Positions 1-6,883 of a stretch of DNA of 13,176 nucleotides are shown piece by piece. The position numbers and the translations under genes were made by a program. Origin of the DNA: DATBMY01 sp036554605 (GTDB lineage Bacteria > Acidobacteriota > Blastocatellia > UBA7656). How positions within the stretch are numbered: position 1 is the first letter of the stretch; each line of letters opens with the position of its first letter. The stretch covers positions 1-13,176 of the forward strand of contig DATBMY010000343.1 in assembly GCA_036554605.1 (NCBI GenBank). The letters are read 5' to 3'. The notes beneath the pieces are model-generated. The model had not been told where the DNA came from. It did no database searches and saw only the letters and a list, made by a program, of their open reading frames with translations.

Positions 1-632
1 GCGACGATCAGACCATAGTAAGCTCGCAAGACCTCGAACCTCACCTGCTGCTCGACCAGGTCCTTCTCCTTATCGGCTTGCCGCTGGCCGATCCGGGCTT
101 GATTTATGCGCGTGCTCGATTGTTTCTGATCCAGAACCGGCAACCGGAATGTGACCGAAGTTCGAAAGTTACTCAGCGCGTCCGGGTTATTGAGAAATTG
201 AGGGTCGAAATTCCGCGGCCCGAAACGCCCCTGCTCCAGTAAAGAGCCGAATACGAAAACCGGATTGTTGCCGCGGGCAAAGGTCTCGCCAAGCTGTATG
301 AAGGGCAGCCGCCCGGCCTGAGCTTCATCCAATTGAGCGCCGGCCATCTCGCGCCCGGCGTGCGTCGCTCTTACCACCGGGTTTGTTCGCAGCGCAATCT
401 CCACGGCGAGCGGAAGAGTCAGGCTCCGCGACTGCGGCTCCTGCCCCGCCTCGCCGTCAACCGCGCCGGCCTGAGCCAGAGCGGTGAAAGGCCGCGTCAC
501 CTGAGCCAGGGTGAATACTGTCGCAAGCATGAGCATGCGGATCACGCGAAGAGCGTTTGTATGCGAGGCAACCTCTTTTCTGACCTGCGTTAACTGTAAT
601 GGCTGGCGGAGCCGGTCGATTCTTAAAGTCAT
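1..632 (-). CDS. TolC-family outer membrane efflux protein, partial (C-terminus beyond the left edge)
   Basis: TolC-family proteins form the outer-membrane and periplasmic tunnel of tripartite efflux pumps. The frame was found by reading the minus strand from the left edge; 210 complete codons are visible and the 3' end lies outside the window. After an N-terminal extension of about 30 residues comes a hydrophobic segment (VIRMLMLATVFTLAQV) and a probable signal-peptidase site after TALAQ. The mature part begins with SLTLPLAVEIALRTNPVVR, the usual first helix of the family. Next comes the TolC-like stretch NPVFVFGSLLEQGRFGPRNF, then RLPVLDQKQSSTRINQAR and a heptad-rich helix ending in LRAYYGLIV. 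The ATG at 632 has AGG seven bases upstream. GTG or ATG codons just before the hydrophobic core (codons 30, 33, 35) are alternative starts that would give a shorter signal peptide. It probably belongs to one operon with the DUF2892 gene; adaptor and pump genes would be expected further left. Confidence 0.88.
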   Translation of the reverse strand, partial: MTLRIDRLRQPLQLTQVRKEVASHTNALRVIRMLMLATVFTLAQVTRPFTALAQAGAVDGEAGQEPQSRSLTLPLAVEIALRTNPVVRATHAGREMAGAQLDEAQAGRLPFIQLGETFARGNNPVFVFGSLLEQGRFGPRNFDPQFLNNPDALSNFRTSVTFRLPVLDQKQSSTRINQARIGQRQADKEKDLVEQQVRFEVLRAYYGLIV

Positions 633-683
633 CTCTATACCTGCAAGACGAGCCTTGCGCTCTGTTCGTCATCAGTAACGGGG

Positions 684-719
684 TGTGGGATTTCACCAAT
701 TTGTGAGCGAAATCCCGCA
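684..719. repeat. Intercistronic inverted repeat between the DUF2892 and tolC-like genes
   Basis: Two 11-base arms (684-694 and 709-719) pair with one G-T wobble around a 14-base loop, in the 108-bp gap between the two minus-strand genes. No T-run follows on the minus strand, so it looks more like a partial attenuator or an mRNA-stabilising hairpin than a full terminator. Its role is inferred. Confidence 0.45.
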
Positions 720-740
720 TTATGACGGCGGTCACACAGC

Positions 741-959
741 TCAGGTTCTATATGAAATCTGCCCGGGGCTTTCGCTTTTTATCCCCAGCCGCCGCAGCAG
801 GCTCATCATCGGGCACCAGTCGGTAAAGGCGGACTGGATCAGGTTCAAGGCGACAAACCCCGTGAACAAGAACCAGTAAGGGCTTGAGTAATATCCGAGC
901 AATAGAGTGACAAGTACAAATGTTCCAGCGATTAGCCTGAGATATCTCTCTACGGTCAT
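741..959 (-). CDS. DUF2892 (YgaP-like) small inner-membrane protein
   Basis: A 72-residue protein with two adjacent hydrophobic segments (about residues 7-25 and 28-42) that fits the DUF2892 family, which corresponds to the membrane part of YgaP-type proteins. Family hallmarks are the opening MTVERYLRLIAGTFVLVTLL, then SSPYWFLFTGFVALNLIQSAFTDWCP and a cationic tail LLRRLGIK. The single Cys49 in the DWCP motif is typical of the family. Nothing catalytic is visible and there is no fused rhodanese domain. The start is firm: AAGGAG lies nine bases upstream (969-974 on the plus strand). In many bacteria DUF2892 genes sit beside ArsR-type regulators and sulfur, metal or efflux genes, as here. It likely forms an operon with the tolC-like gene, transcribed away from arsR. 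Function unknown; a role in sulfur or metal stress is inferred from context only. Confidence 0.85.
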   Translation of the reverse strand: MTVERYLRLIAGTFVLVTLLLGYYSSPYWFLFTGFVALNLIQSAFTDWCPMMSLLRRLGIKSESPGQISYRT

Positions 960-1119
960 AACAGATTTCTCCTTAAGGGCGGTTTTTTCCAGCGTTGTTT
1001 AGAGACGGGCTTTCAAGCTGTGTGCCAGTTTTCAATAAGCGGCGCGCGGTCTCGCCGCGTGGATTATCACAACCGGCCCGGCCCATCGACTTTCAGTGCA
1101 ATGCAAAGTAAATGCCTGA

Positions 1120-1148
1120 TTGACTGTTTTACCATATGGTAATATAGT
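1120..1148 (+). promoter_or_regulatory. Predicted sigma70-type promoter of the arsR-type gene
   Basis: TTGACT (1120-1125) and TATAGT (1143-1148) are separated by exactly 17 bp, each matching the consensus at 5 of 6 positions. Transcription would start near 1155, about 65 bases before the ATG at 1222. Confidence 0.65.
1129..1142. promoter_or_regulatory. Palindromic operator, likely bound by the ArsR-type repressor
   Basis: TTACCATATGGTAA is a perfect 14-bp palindrome filling most of the spacer between the -35 and -10 boxes of the arsR promoter. A dimeric winged-helix repressor bound there would block RNA polymerase, a common autoregulation arrangement for ArsR/SmtB proteins. It lies about 170 bp from the divergent DUF2892 start, so control of that operon from the same site is possible but less direct. 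Confidence 0.6.
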
Positions 1149-1221
1149 TGCTTAGGAATCTAGAGTCGGCATGACTGGCAGTCGTTGCAGCGGGAACAAA
1201 TAAGGAAAGGGACGGCAGAAT

Positions 1222-1572
1222 ATGAAGAGACGGCGGCATAAGGAATTAACGGTAGAGGCGCTGAACATGATCGCCGCGAGGTTTCGCCTTCTCGCGGAGC
1301 CCATGCGCCTGATTATCTTAAATACGCTCGGGGACGAAGAGCTGAGCGTAGGGGAGCTGGTCGAGGCAACGGGCGCCGGGCAGGCTAACGTCTCCAAGCA
1401 TCTCGGAATGCTTCTGGAAGCAGGCCTGGTCGGTCGAAGAAAAGAAGGGTTGAATGTTTATTACAAGGTTATAGACGAGACCGTATTTGCGCTCTGCGAG
1501 ACGGTCTGTTCGAGCCTCGGGCAGCGGCTCGCCGCGCAGCAATCCGCCGTAAAAAACTTCACGACTCGCTGA
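1222..1572 (+). CDS. ArsR/SmtB-family winged-helix transcriptional repressor
   Basis: A 116-residue protein of normal length for ArsR/SmtB repressors, which dissociate from DNA when they bind metal or when reactive thiols are modified. Residues 19-36 (ARFRLLAEPMRLIILNTL) are the typical dimer/helix-2 region. Residues 40-70 form the helix-turn-helix, with GQANVSKHLGMLLEAGLV as the recognition helix. Residues 71-84 (RRKEGLNVYYKV) are the wing. There is no CxC metal site in the recognition helix. A Cys92-x3-Cys96 pair lies in the last helix (VFALCETVCSSLGQRL), which suggests a C-terminal thiol or metal sensing site. The ATG at 1222 has AAAGGGA about nine bases upstream. The gene is divergent from the DUF2892-tolC genes, and its promoter carries a palindrome within the spacer, so it probably represses itself and perhaps the divergent efflux operon. 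The inducer cannot be named from sequence. Confidence 0.93.
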   Translation: MKRRRHKELTVEALNMIAARFRLLAEPMRLIILNTLGDEELSVGELVEATGAGQANVSKHLGMLLEAGLVGRRKEGLNVYYKVIDETVFALCETVCSSLGQRLAAQQSAVKNFTTR

Positions 1573-2046
1573 GATTGTCCGCCATTTCGATTCGCGAAGA
1601 TCAATTTCGCGCTTTGCATATATCGGCGGCCGGCTAGGGGTCAGGCGTACGAAAACAGCCCGCGTTGGAAAATTCTTCCTGAAAAAATTACATAGTGCCA
1701 GGAAACGACCCAAAAGCCTATCATGTCAATTGCGGGAAACAAGTAGCTTAGCCGGAAGGCGCTGATAGCCAGAGAAGTTTCATCTGTTGCACGACTTTTG
1801 CAACTCTTTACTTGTGGATGTACCGGTTCCAGATTTATATCACTGTGATCGCGCGAGCCTGCCGGGGTGTTGGCATTTATAGAAGCGAAGAGTGGACCTT
1901 CCGCTCGCCTCTTAACTCCGCGCAAGATCTTGAGCCGCATCTGAGCGCACAATTTAATCGCCGAGATGGTCGGATTTCTAAGCAGAGATGCGACCGCCCG
2001 GCCTTAAACCTAGATGAAAGAACTCACCCGTAATTGGAGTAACGTT
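1573..2046. other. Non-coding intergenic region (474 bp) upstream of the OmpA-like gene
   Basis: No convincing gene is seen. A short hairpin (arms CGCGAA 1593-1598 and TTCGCG 1606-1611) lies 20 bases after the arsR stop and could be a weak terminator, though no T-run follows it. An 11-bp dyad ATCACTGTGAT lies at 1839-1849, resembling a short CRP/FNR-type half-site pair; its meaning is unclear. The best promoter is at 1930-1958. Small open frames here (for example minus strand 1641-1952) lack any recognisable family feature. Confidence 0.5.
1930..1958 (+). promoter_or_regulatory. Predicted promoter of the OmpA-like gene
   Basis: TTGAGC (1930-1935) and TTTAAT (1953-1958) are separated by 17 bp, with 4 of 6 and 5 of 6 matches to the sigma70 consensus. 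It lies about 90 bases before the ATG at 2047. This is prediction by pattern only. Confidence 0.45.
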
Positions 2047-3102
2047 ATGAATAAAATGTCGATCTTGAAATCGTTCGTGATGTTGTTGTGCCTGACCATG
2101 ACCTCTTCAGTCATGGCTTATCAGAATGGCAATTCGCAGGAGAGTAGCGCAACCGAGCGAACTGATTCGCGCAGGATGCAAACTCAGGTCGCCTCCGGCC
2201 AGAAGATGAAGGTGGAGGGCCTGATACTCAGCCGCGATAATGACAGTTTCATTATGCGCGACAACACCGGATCCGAATTGACCGTGCAACTGCCCACCAC
2301 CGCCAAGGTTCAAGAGAAGAAGAGCAATCCGTTTCGCAGCGCCAAGAAGTTCTCTACCGCGCAGGTGATCCGCGGTCTATATGTAGAGGTAGAGGGGCGC
2401 GGAGATGCATCGGGCGCTCTGGTTGCCGAAAAGATCAAATTCTCTGATGACGCCCAGAGGGTAGCCCTCTCGGTCAACTCGCAGGTAGTGCCGGTTGAGA
2501 ACCGAGTGGGCGAAGCGGAGGTCCGCATCAAGGAAGCCGAGGCGAATGCGCAGCGGCTGTCGGGGCAGGTTGACGAGCTTACCCAGGTTGCTAACCTGGC
2601 CAAAGGCGGAGCAGCCGCGGCCCAGCAGACCGCCGAAGTAGCCGTCGACGGAGTCAACCGGACAAACGAGCGTATAACGTCGCTGGACGATTATGAAGAG
2701 CGAAAGGTCGCAACCGTAAACTTCAGAGTCGGAAGCGCCGTGCTTTCCGATGAAGCCAAGGCGATACTCGATGAGATCGCGACTCAAGCCAAGAGCGAGC
2801 GCGGGTTCGTGCTCGAAGTGCGAGGCTTCGCTTCATCCGACGGTTCCGCGCGATTGAACGACCGGCTGAGCGAGCAGCGCGCCGATGCGGTCGTCAAGTA
2901 CCTTGCCCGCCAGCACGAAATACCGCTGCGGCGCATCGTGCTCCCGTTCGGTTACGGAGAGGCGATACCGGTTGCTGACAACTCTACTCGCGAAGGACGT
3001 GTTCAGAATCGTCGCGTCGAAGTGAAGATTCTCGTCAGCCGTGGTCTTACGTCCCCGGTCAACGTGGAGCGCCCGGCCACCAGCAGCTCTCAGCAAGACT
3101 AA
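2047..3102 (+). CDS. OmpA-family peptidoglycan-binding envelope protein with an N-terminal beta (DUF5666-like) domain
   Basis: A 351-residue exported protein likely to anchor the outer membrane or periplasm to peptidoglycan. Residues 1-24 are a signal peptide (MNKMSILKSFVMLLCLTM, cleavage after VMA). Residues about 50-135 form a beta-rich module (KMKVEGLILSRDNDSFIMRD onward to GALVAEKIKF) resembling DUF5666-type OB-fold domains. Residues 145-215 are Ala/Glu/Gln-rich and probably helical or coiled coil. Residues 222-332 are an OmpA C-terminal domain: VNFRVGSAVLSDEAKAIL, GFASSDGSARLNDRLSEQRA and NRRVEVKI, retaining the Asp and Arg positions used to bind diaminopimelate. There is no N-terminal beta-barrel and no clear lipobox. 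The start at 2047 is chosen because GGAG (2036-2039) is seven bases upstream and the signal peptide follows at once; an in-frame ATG at 2014 would add 11 residues and has no good ribosome site. A strong hairpin follows the gene. Confidence 0.87.
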   Translation: MNKMSILKSFVMLLCLTMTSSVMAYQNGNSQESSATERTDSRRMQTQVASGQKMKVEGLILSRDNDSFIMRDNTGSELTVQLPTTAKVQEKKSNPFRSAKKFSTAQVIRGLYVEVEGRGDASGALVAEKIKFSDDAQRVALSVNSQVVPVENRVGEAEVRIKEAEANAQRLSGQVDELTQVANLAKGGAAAAQQTAEVAVDGVNRTNERITSLDDYEERKVATVNFRVGSAVLSDEAKAILDEIATQAKSERGFVLEVRGFASSDGSARLNDRLSEQRADAVVKYLARQHEIPLRRIVLPFGYGEAIPVADNSTREGRVQNRRVEVKILVSRGLTSPVNVERPATSSSQQD

Positions 3103-3118
3103 CGTAGCAGCGCGCTGC

Positions 3119-3167
3119 GAGGCGCAACCTTATGCCACTTTCCATCTCTATCATAAGGTTGCGCCTC
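3119..3167 (+). terminator. Strong 16-bp inverted repeat: probable terminator or leader hairpin
   Basis: GAGGCGCAACCTTATG (3119-3134) is perfectly complementary to 3152-3167, with a 17-base loop. It starts 17 bases after the OmpA-like stop codon. It is directly preceded by the 12-bp palindrome GCAGCGCGCTGC (3107-3118). Only a short T-containing stretch follows (GTTTAAT near 3175), so it is not a classic U-tract terminator. It could terminate or attenuate ompA transcription, or protect the 3' end of that mRNA. It covers the upstream in-frame ATG (3132) of the next gene. Confidence 0.55.
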
Positions 3168-3188
3168 AATCGCCGTTTAATCTCAATC

Positions 3189-3193
3189 AGGAG
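3189..3193 (+). promoter_or_regulatory. Ribosome binding site that decides a TTG start for the VWFA gene
   Basis: AGGAG at 3189-3193 lies ten bases before an in-frame TTG (3204), which begins a compact signal peptide. The only earlier ATG (3132) sits inside the arm of the inverted repeat 3119-3167 and would give a 24-residue basic extension ahead of the signal sequence. Confidence 0.6.
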
Positions 3194-3203
3194 TAATACT
3201 GTC

Positions 3204-4178
3204 TTGCGTTCACTATTGCTGAGCTTTGCCATTATGCTGCTGGCCGGATTTCAAAGCGTTACCGGCCAATCTTCGCCTCAATCCGCGCCCGTGCCGGTCC
3301 CGCCCGCGCCCGTCCCGCCGCCGGTTCAGGAGCCGGAAGAGAGTATTCGTCTCAACTCGCGGCTCGTGATGGTTCCGGTTTCGGCATCAGACGCGCAGGG
3401 CGTGCCCGTCAAAGATTTGAAGGTTGGAGATATAGTGATCGAAGAAGAAGGGCGGCCGCAGGAGGTCGTCGCGCTTGGCGAGCCGGGTAAGACGCCTGTC
3501 GAGATAGCCTTGCTTTTCGATGTATCGGGCAGCACACAGGGCCAGTTCGCATTCCAGCAGCAGGCGGCCGTGCAATTCATCAAAGAAGTATTCAAGCCCA
3601 ATGATGCGGTCTCGCTGTTTTCAATCGGGCTCAATCCGAAGATGATGAAAGCGCGCACGACCAGCGGCGAAGATGCTATGTCGGCCATCCTGTCAATCGA
3701 GCCCTTGAAAGAAGTGACAGCTTTCTTCGATTCGATAGTCGAGGCGGCGTCTTACATAGATAAGACGGCCGAGCCGGGCAGCCGGCGCGTGCTCGTCGTA
3801 ATCTCGGACGGCGAAGAGAACTTCAGCAAGAAGAATAATCTCACGGATGCGCTTCGCGAGTTGCAGAAAAAGGATTGCCTTTTCTATTCGATCAATCCAA
3901 GCGGAGGAGGCATCCGTTTGAACAACATCAGCCTCAAGGGACAGAGCTTCATGGAGGCCATGGCATCCCAGACCGGAGGCAAAGCATTCAACCTGGGTAA
4001 AGTCGAAGAGCTGACCTGGGTATTCCGCCAGATCGCCGAGGAGCTGCAAGCGCAATACCTGTTCGGTTATTACTCGCCCGATGAGGCAGCCAAAGGCGAT
4101 TTCAAGCGAATCACCGTGCGCGCGCCAAGGCGTCCGGACCTGCGCATACGCGCCCGCCAGGGTTACTACGTACAGTAA
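3204..4178 (+). CDS. Secreted VWFA-domain protein (VWFA-related Acidobacterial domain type)
   Basis: A protein of 324 residues from the TTG start. Residues 1-22 form a signal peptide (RSLLLSFAIMLLAGFQSVTG). Next is a Pro-rich linker (about 24-43; PVPVPPAPVPPPVQ), probably extended or cell-envelope spanning. Residues 48-90 (LNSRLVMVPVSASDAQGVPV, then a DLKVGDIVIEEEG stretch) are the beta domain seen before the A domain in this Acidobacterial family. The von Willebrand A domain runs from about 99 to the C-terminus. Its metal-ion-dependent adhesion site is intact: Asp106-x-Ser108-x-Ser110 (LLFDVSGST), followed by a later VISDGEEN strand. The end, YLFGYYSP...RIRARQGYYV, is a family hallmark. Such proteins are exported and presumed to bind ligands through Mg2+; the partner is unknown. 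The gene lies between the OmpA-like protein and the kinase on the same strand. If the ATG at 3132 is used instead, the protein is 348 residues. Confidence 0.85.
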   Translation: MRSLLLSFAIMLLAGFQSVTGQSSPQSAPVPVPPAPVPPPVQEPEESIRLNSRLVMVPVSASDAQGVPVKDLKVGDIVIEEEGRPQEVVALGEPGKTPVEIALLFDVSGSTQGQFAFQQQAAVQFIKEVFKPNDAVSLFSIGLNPKMMKARTTSGEDAMSAILSIEPLKEVTAFFDSIVEAASYIDKTAEPGSRRVLVVISDGEENFSKKNNLTDALRELQKKDCLFYSINPSGGGIRLNNISLKGQSFMEAMASQTGGKAFNLGKVEELTWVFRQIAEELQAQYLFGYYSPDEAAKGDFKRITVRAPRRPDLRIRARQGYYVQ

Positions 4179-4330
4179 GTCTGTATCTATAAAATGAACG
4201 GCCGTCTTCCGGCTGCCCCTATAAGCACAAGCCCGCCAGGTTCTCTCCAAGGTTGCCCGCAGGCGGCTCTCGCTATTTGGCTCTAGCTCGATTAAAGTGG
4301 TCTAAGCAGTCTGTCTTGAGGTGAGTCCGA

Positions 4331-6883
4331 ATGATTCCTGAGGCAGTTTCTCATTACCGCATTCTAGACAAACTGGGCGCGGGCGGGATGGGAGAAGTCT
4401 ACCTCGCCGAAGATCTGAAACTGGGCCGCAAGGTCGCCATCAAGTTCCTGGCCCAGAAATTAATGGCCAGTGACACCGACAAAGAGCGATTCCTCAGAGA
4501 GGCGCAGACAATCGCCGCCCTTGACCATTTCAATATTTGTACTATTCATGAAATCGGAGAGGAATCTGATCTCTGCTTCATTGTCATGCAGTACGTAGAG
4601 GGCCAGACGCTCGCCGATAGAATCCGCCATCAGACTCTGGAATTACCCGAAGCGATAGAGATCGCCCTTCAGGTCGCGGGCGCTCTTTCCGAGGCGCACT
4701 TTAATAAGATCATCCACCGCGACATCAAGCCGCAAAATATTATGATCACTCCACGGGGTCAGGTGAAGGTTGTTGATTTCGGGCTGGCCAAGTTCTTAGA
4801 GATCAACCGCGCAAGACAAATCATCGCGGACGCCGAGCGATTAACCGGATCGGATGTCGTTATGGGAACCCTCTCTTATATGTCGCCCGAGCAGTTGCGT
4901 AACGAACCGCTCGACGAGAGGACCGATATATTCTCTTTTGGAATCGTATTTCATGAAATGCTGACGGGTGCTCTTCCCTTTCCCGGCGAGTCCCCGCTCG
5001 AAGTGGCGAGCTTCATACTTAAAGGCGATCCATTCCGAATCGACAGCCTGCCCGCATATTTCCCGGCGGAGGTAAAATGGCTGATAGCGCGCATGCTGGA
5101 AAGGCAGCGCGAGAGACGCCCCGGCTCCTTCACGGAGATAAAAACGGAACTCGAAGCAATCAAAGAGAGGATCTCCAGAGGCTGGTCCGCGCAAACAACC
5201 TTGAGCTTGCCGGCGCGAGAGCCGCTCCATGTCGGGGCATGGGTAGCGTCCCGCGCCGAAGCCTTCTTAGAATCGGCATCTCCGACAATACTCGTGCTTC
5301 CACTGGAGGCGGTGGATTCGCAGGAAGAGACTTCATTTCTCGGGATTGGTCTGGCGCATGCTCTGACGACGGACCTGGCAAAATTGAAAGGCGTCTCGGT
5401 CCTGTCGAAAGTCGTGGGCGCGGGGCGAATAGATCGAGCGGGAAGCGGGGCCCGTAAAGTTGCCGAGGAGATGGGCGCGACAATACTGCTCGAAGGCGAG
5501 GTCATGCGCGCCGGGCAGACGATCACGATCATGGCAAGGCTCACCGATGCCAGAAGCGGCCGGGTCATCTGGGGGGCGCAATACCGCGGGGACGCCTCGA
5601 ATCTCTTCGACATACAGGACGCCGTGTGCGAAGGCGTCGCCGCCGCGCTCAAGGTGACTATATCGAGCGAGGCTCGCGGCCGCCTTTTGCGGTCTCCCAC
5701 GATTAATCTGGACTCTTTCAGCTTTTACTCTAAGGGGCGGGCACTGCTTGAGCGGCGCGACGTCGAAGAGAATATAGATTCGGCAATATCGATGTTCGAA
5801 GGGGCCTTGAAGCTCGACCCGGACTTCGCGCTTGCCCAGGCCGGGCTGAGCGAGGCCTACTGGCTCAAGTACGAAACGTCGCGCGAAATTGGCTGGGTCG
5901 AACGGGCCATTACGGCGGGCGACCGCGCGCTGGTGCTCGATCCATATCAGGCGCAGGTCCATATATCTCTGGGCATCATATACCATGGGACCGCTAACCT
6001 GGAGCGAGCCATCGAAGAGTTCGAGCACGCCATAGAGCTACAGCCCGCAAGCGACGATGCGTACAGGTGGCTCGGCAGATGCTATGTGCGCAAGGGCGAC
6101 ATGGAGCGCGCGGTCAATTATTTCAATAAGGCCATAGAGATCAGGCCCCGCTACTGGGACAACTACAGCAGGCTCGGCGTCTGCTATTACACTTTCGGTC
6201 ACTACAACGAAGCGGCAGAGCAATTCCGCCGCGTCATCAGCATACAACCTGACAATTACGATGGCTATAACAACCTCGGCGCGATCTATTATCTGCTCGG
6301 GCACTACGATGATGCTTTAACGATGTATCGCCGGGCGACCGAGATCAATCCTAACCCGACCTCGTACTCAAATCTCGGGACCGTCTTTTTCTACCTGAAG
6401 CGATACGATGACGCGGTGGCATCATACAAAGCCGCGGTCCAGTTGAACTCATCCGATGGCCTGCTTTACCGCAACCTCGGCGAGTCATTTATGCGCCTCG
6501 GATTGCGAGAAGAGGCGGAGTCGCATTTCCGCGCGGCCTGCGAGCTATTGCAAGCGCAGCTGAAGGTTGATCCGGATGACGTGCAGGTTCTGGCGGGGCT
6601 CGCGATTTGCCAGACGAAACTGGGTTCTAAAGATGAGGCCCTTGCAAACATCGAGCGGGCGATCAGACTTGAGCCCCGTAACGCGACTTTGATTTATGAC
6701 GCTTCGGTCGTCTATGCGCTGCTCGGCCGGACGAATGTGGCCTTAGAGTACCTGAGCCGGGCGCTGGCGCAAGGATATTCTCGCGCTGAAGCGGAATGCG
6801 ATCCCGACCTTGATTCACTGCGGGGAACGCCCGAGTATCAGGCCCTTGCCGCGGTCGAGGGTCACAAAAGCCGCCCGGTTTAG
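4331..6883 (+). CDS. Soluble Ser/Thr protein kinase fused to a TolB-like domain and TPR repeats
   Basis: An 850-residue multidomain kinase. Residues 9-280 are a Hanks-type kinase domain: Gly loop GAGGMGEVY (16-24), ATP-anchoring Lys38 (VAIKFL), helix-C Glu57, catalytic HRDIKPQN (129-136), DFG (149-151) and the activation-segment end MSPEQ (184-188). All catalytic residues are present, so it should be active. Residues about 318-445 match the TolB-like/FlgO-like domain often placed ahead of TPRs in adenylate cyclase and CadC-type proteins (TILVLPL, LTTDLAKLKGVSVLS, ATILLEGEVMRAGQTITIMA, LFDIQDAV). Residues 460-840 hold about ten TPR units with repeated motifs such as NLGAIYYLLGHYDDALTMY. No membrane segment is seen, so it is probably cytoplasmic. 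GAGGTGAG lies just before the ATG. Substrates are unknown; the TPRs likely recruit partners. The stop codon overlaps that of the convergent gene by 4 bp. Confidence 0.93.
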   Translation: MIPEAVSHYRILDKLGAGGMGEVYLAEDLKLGRKVAIKFLAQKLMASDTDKERFLREAQTIAALDHFNICTIHEIGEESDLCFIVMQYVEGQTLADRIRHQTLELPEAIEIALQVAGALSEAHFNKIIHRDIKPQNIMITPRGQVKVVDFGLAKFLEINRARQIIADAERLTGSDVVMGTLSYMSPEQLRNEPLDERTDIFSFGIVFHEMLTGALPFPGESPLEVASFILKGDPFRIDSLPAYFPAEVKWLIARMLERQRERRPGSFTEIKTELEAIKERISRGWSAQTTLSLPAREPLHVGAWVASRAEAFLESASPTILVLPLEAVDSQEETSFLGIGLAHALTTDLAKLKGVSVLSKVVGAGRIDRAGSGARKVAEEMGATILLEGEVMRAGQTITIMARLTDARSGRVIWGAQYRGDASNLFDIQDAVCEGVAAALKVTISSEARGRLLRSPTINLDSFSFYSKGRALLERRDVEENIDSAISMFEGALKLDPDFALAQAGLSEAYWLKYETSREIGWVERAITAGDRALVLDPYQAQVHISLGIIYHGTANLERAIEEFEHAIELQPASDDAYRWLGRCYVRKGDMERAVNYFNKAIEIRPRYWDNYSRLGVCYYTFGHYNEAAEQFRRVISIQPDNYDGYNNLGAIYYLLGHYDDALTMYRRATEINPNPTSYSNLGTVFFYLKRYDDAVASYKAAVQLNSSDGLLYRNLGESFMRLGLREEAESHFRAACELLQAQLKVDPDDVQVLAGLAICQTKLGSKDEALANIERAIRLEPRNATLIYDASVVYALLGRTNVALEYLSRALAQGYSRAEAECDPDLDSLRGTPEYQALAAVEGHKSRPV

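Noticed and set aside
457..735. Minus-strand open frame of 92 codons overlapping the start of the tolC-like gene
   Set aside because: It is out of frame with the TolC signal peptide and mature N-terminus, which read cleanly in the neighbouring frame from 632.
1839..1849. ATCACTGTGAT as a CRP/FNR site
   Set aside because: The dyad is only 11 bp and lacks the spacing of the consensus TGTGA-N6-TCACA, so I do not call it a site.
1641..1952. Minus-strand open frame of 103 codons in the gap before the OmpA-like gene
   Set aside because: No family features, no good ribosome site, and mixed composition; it is more likely chance in a regulatory gap.
4951..5700. Long minus-strand open frame (249 codons) opposite the kinase gene, with another at 5333-6028
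   Set aside because: They lie wholly antisense to a kinase/TPR gene with clear motifs, show no recognisable domain, and are Ser/Arg/Pro-rich in the way expected of antisense frames in GC-rich DNA.
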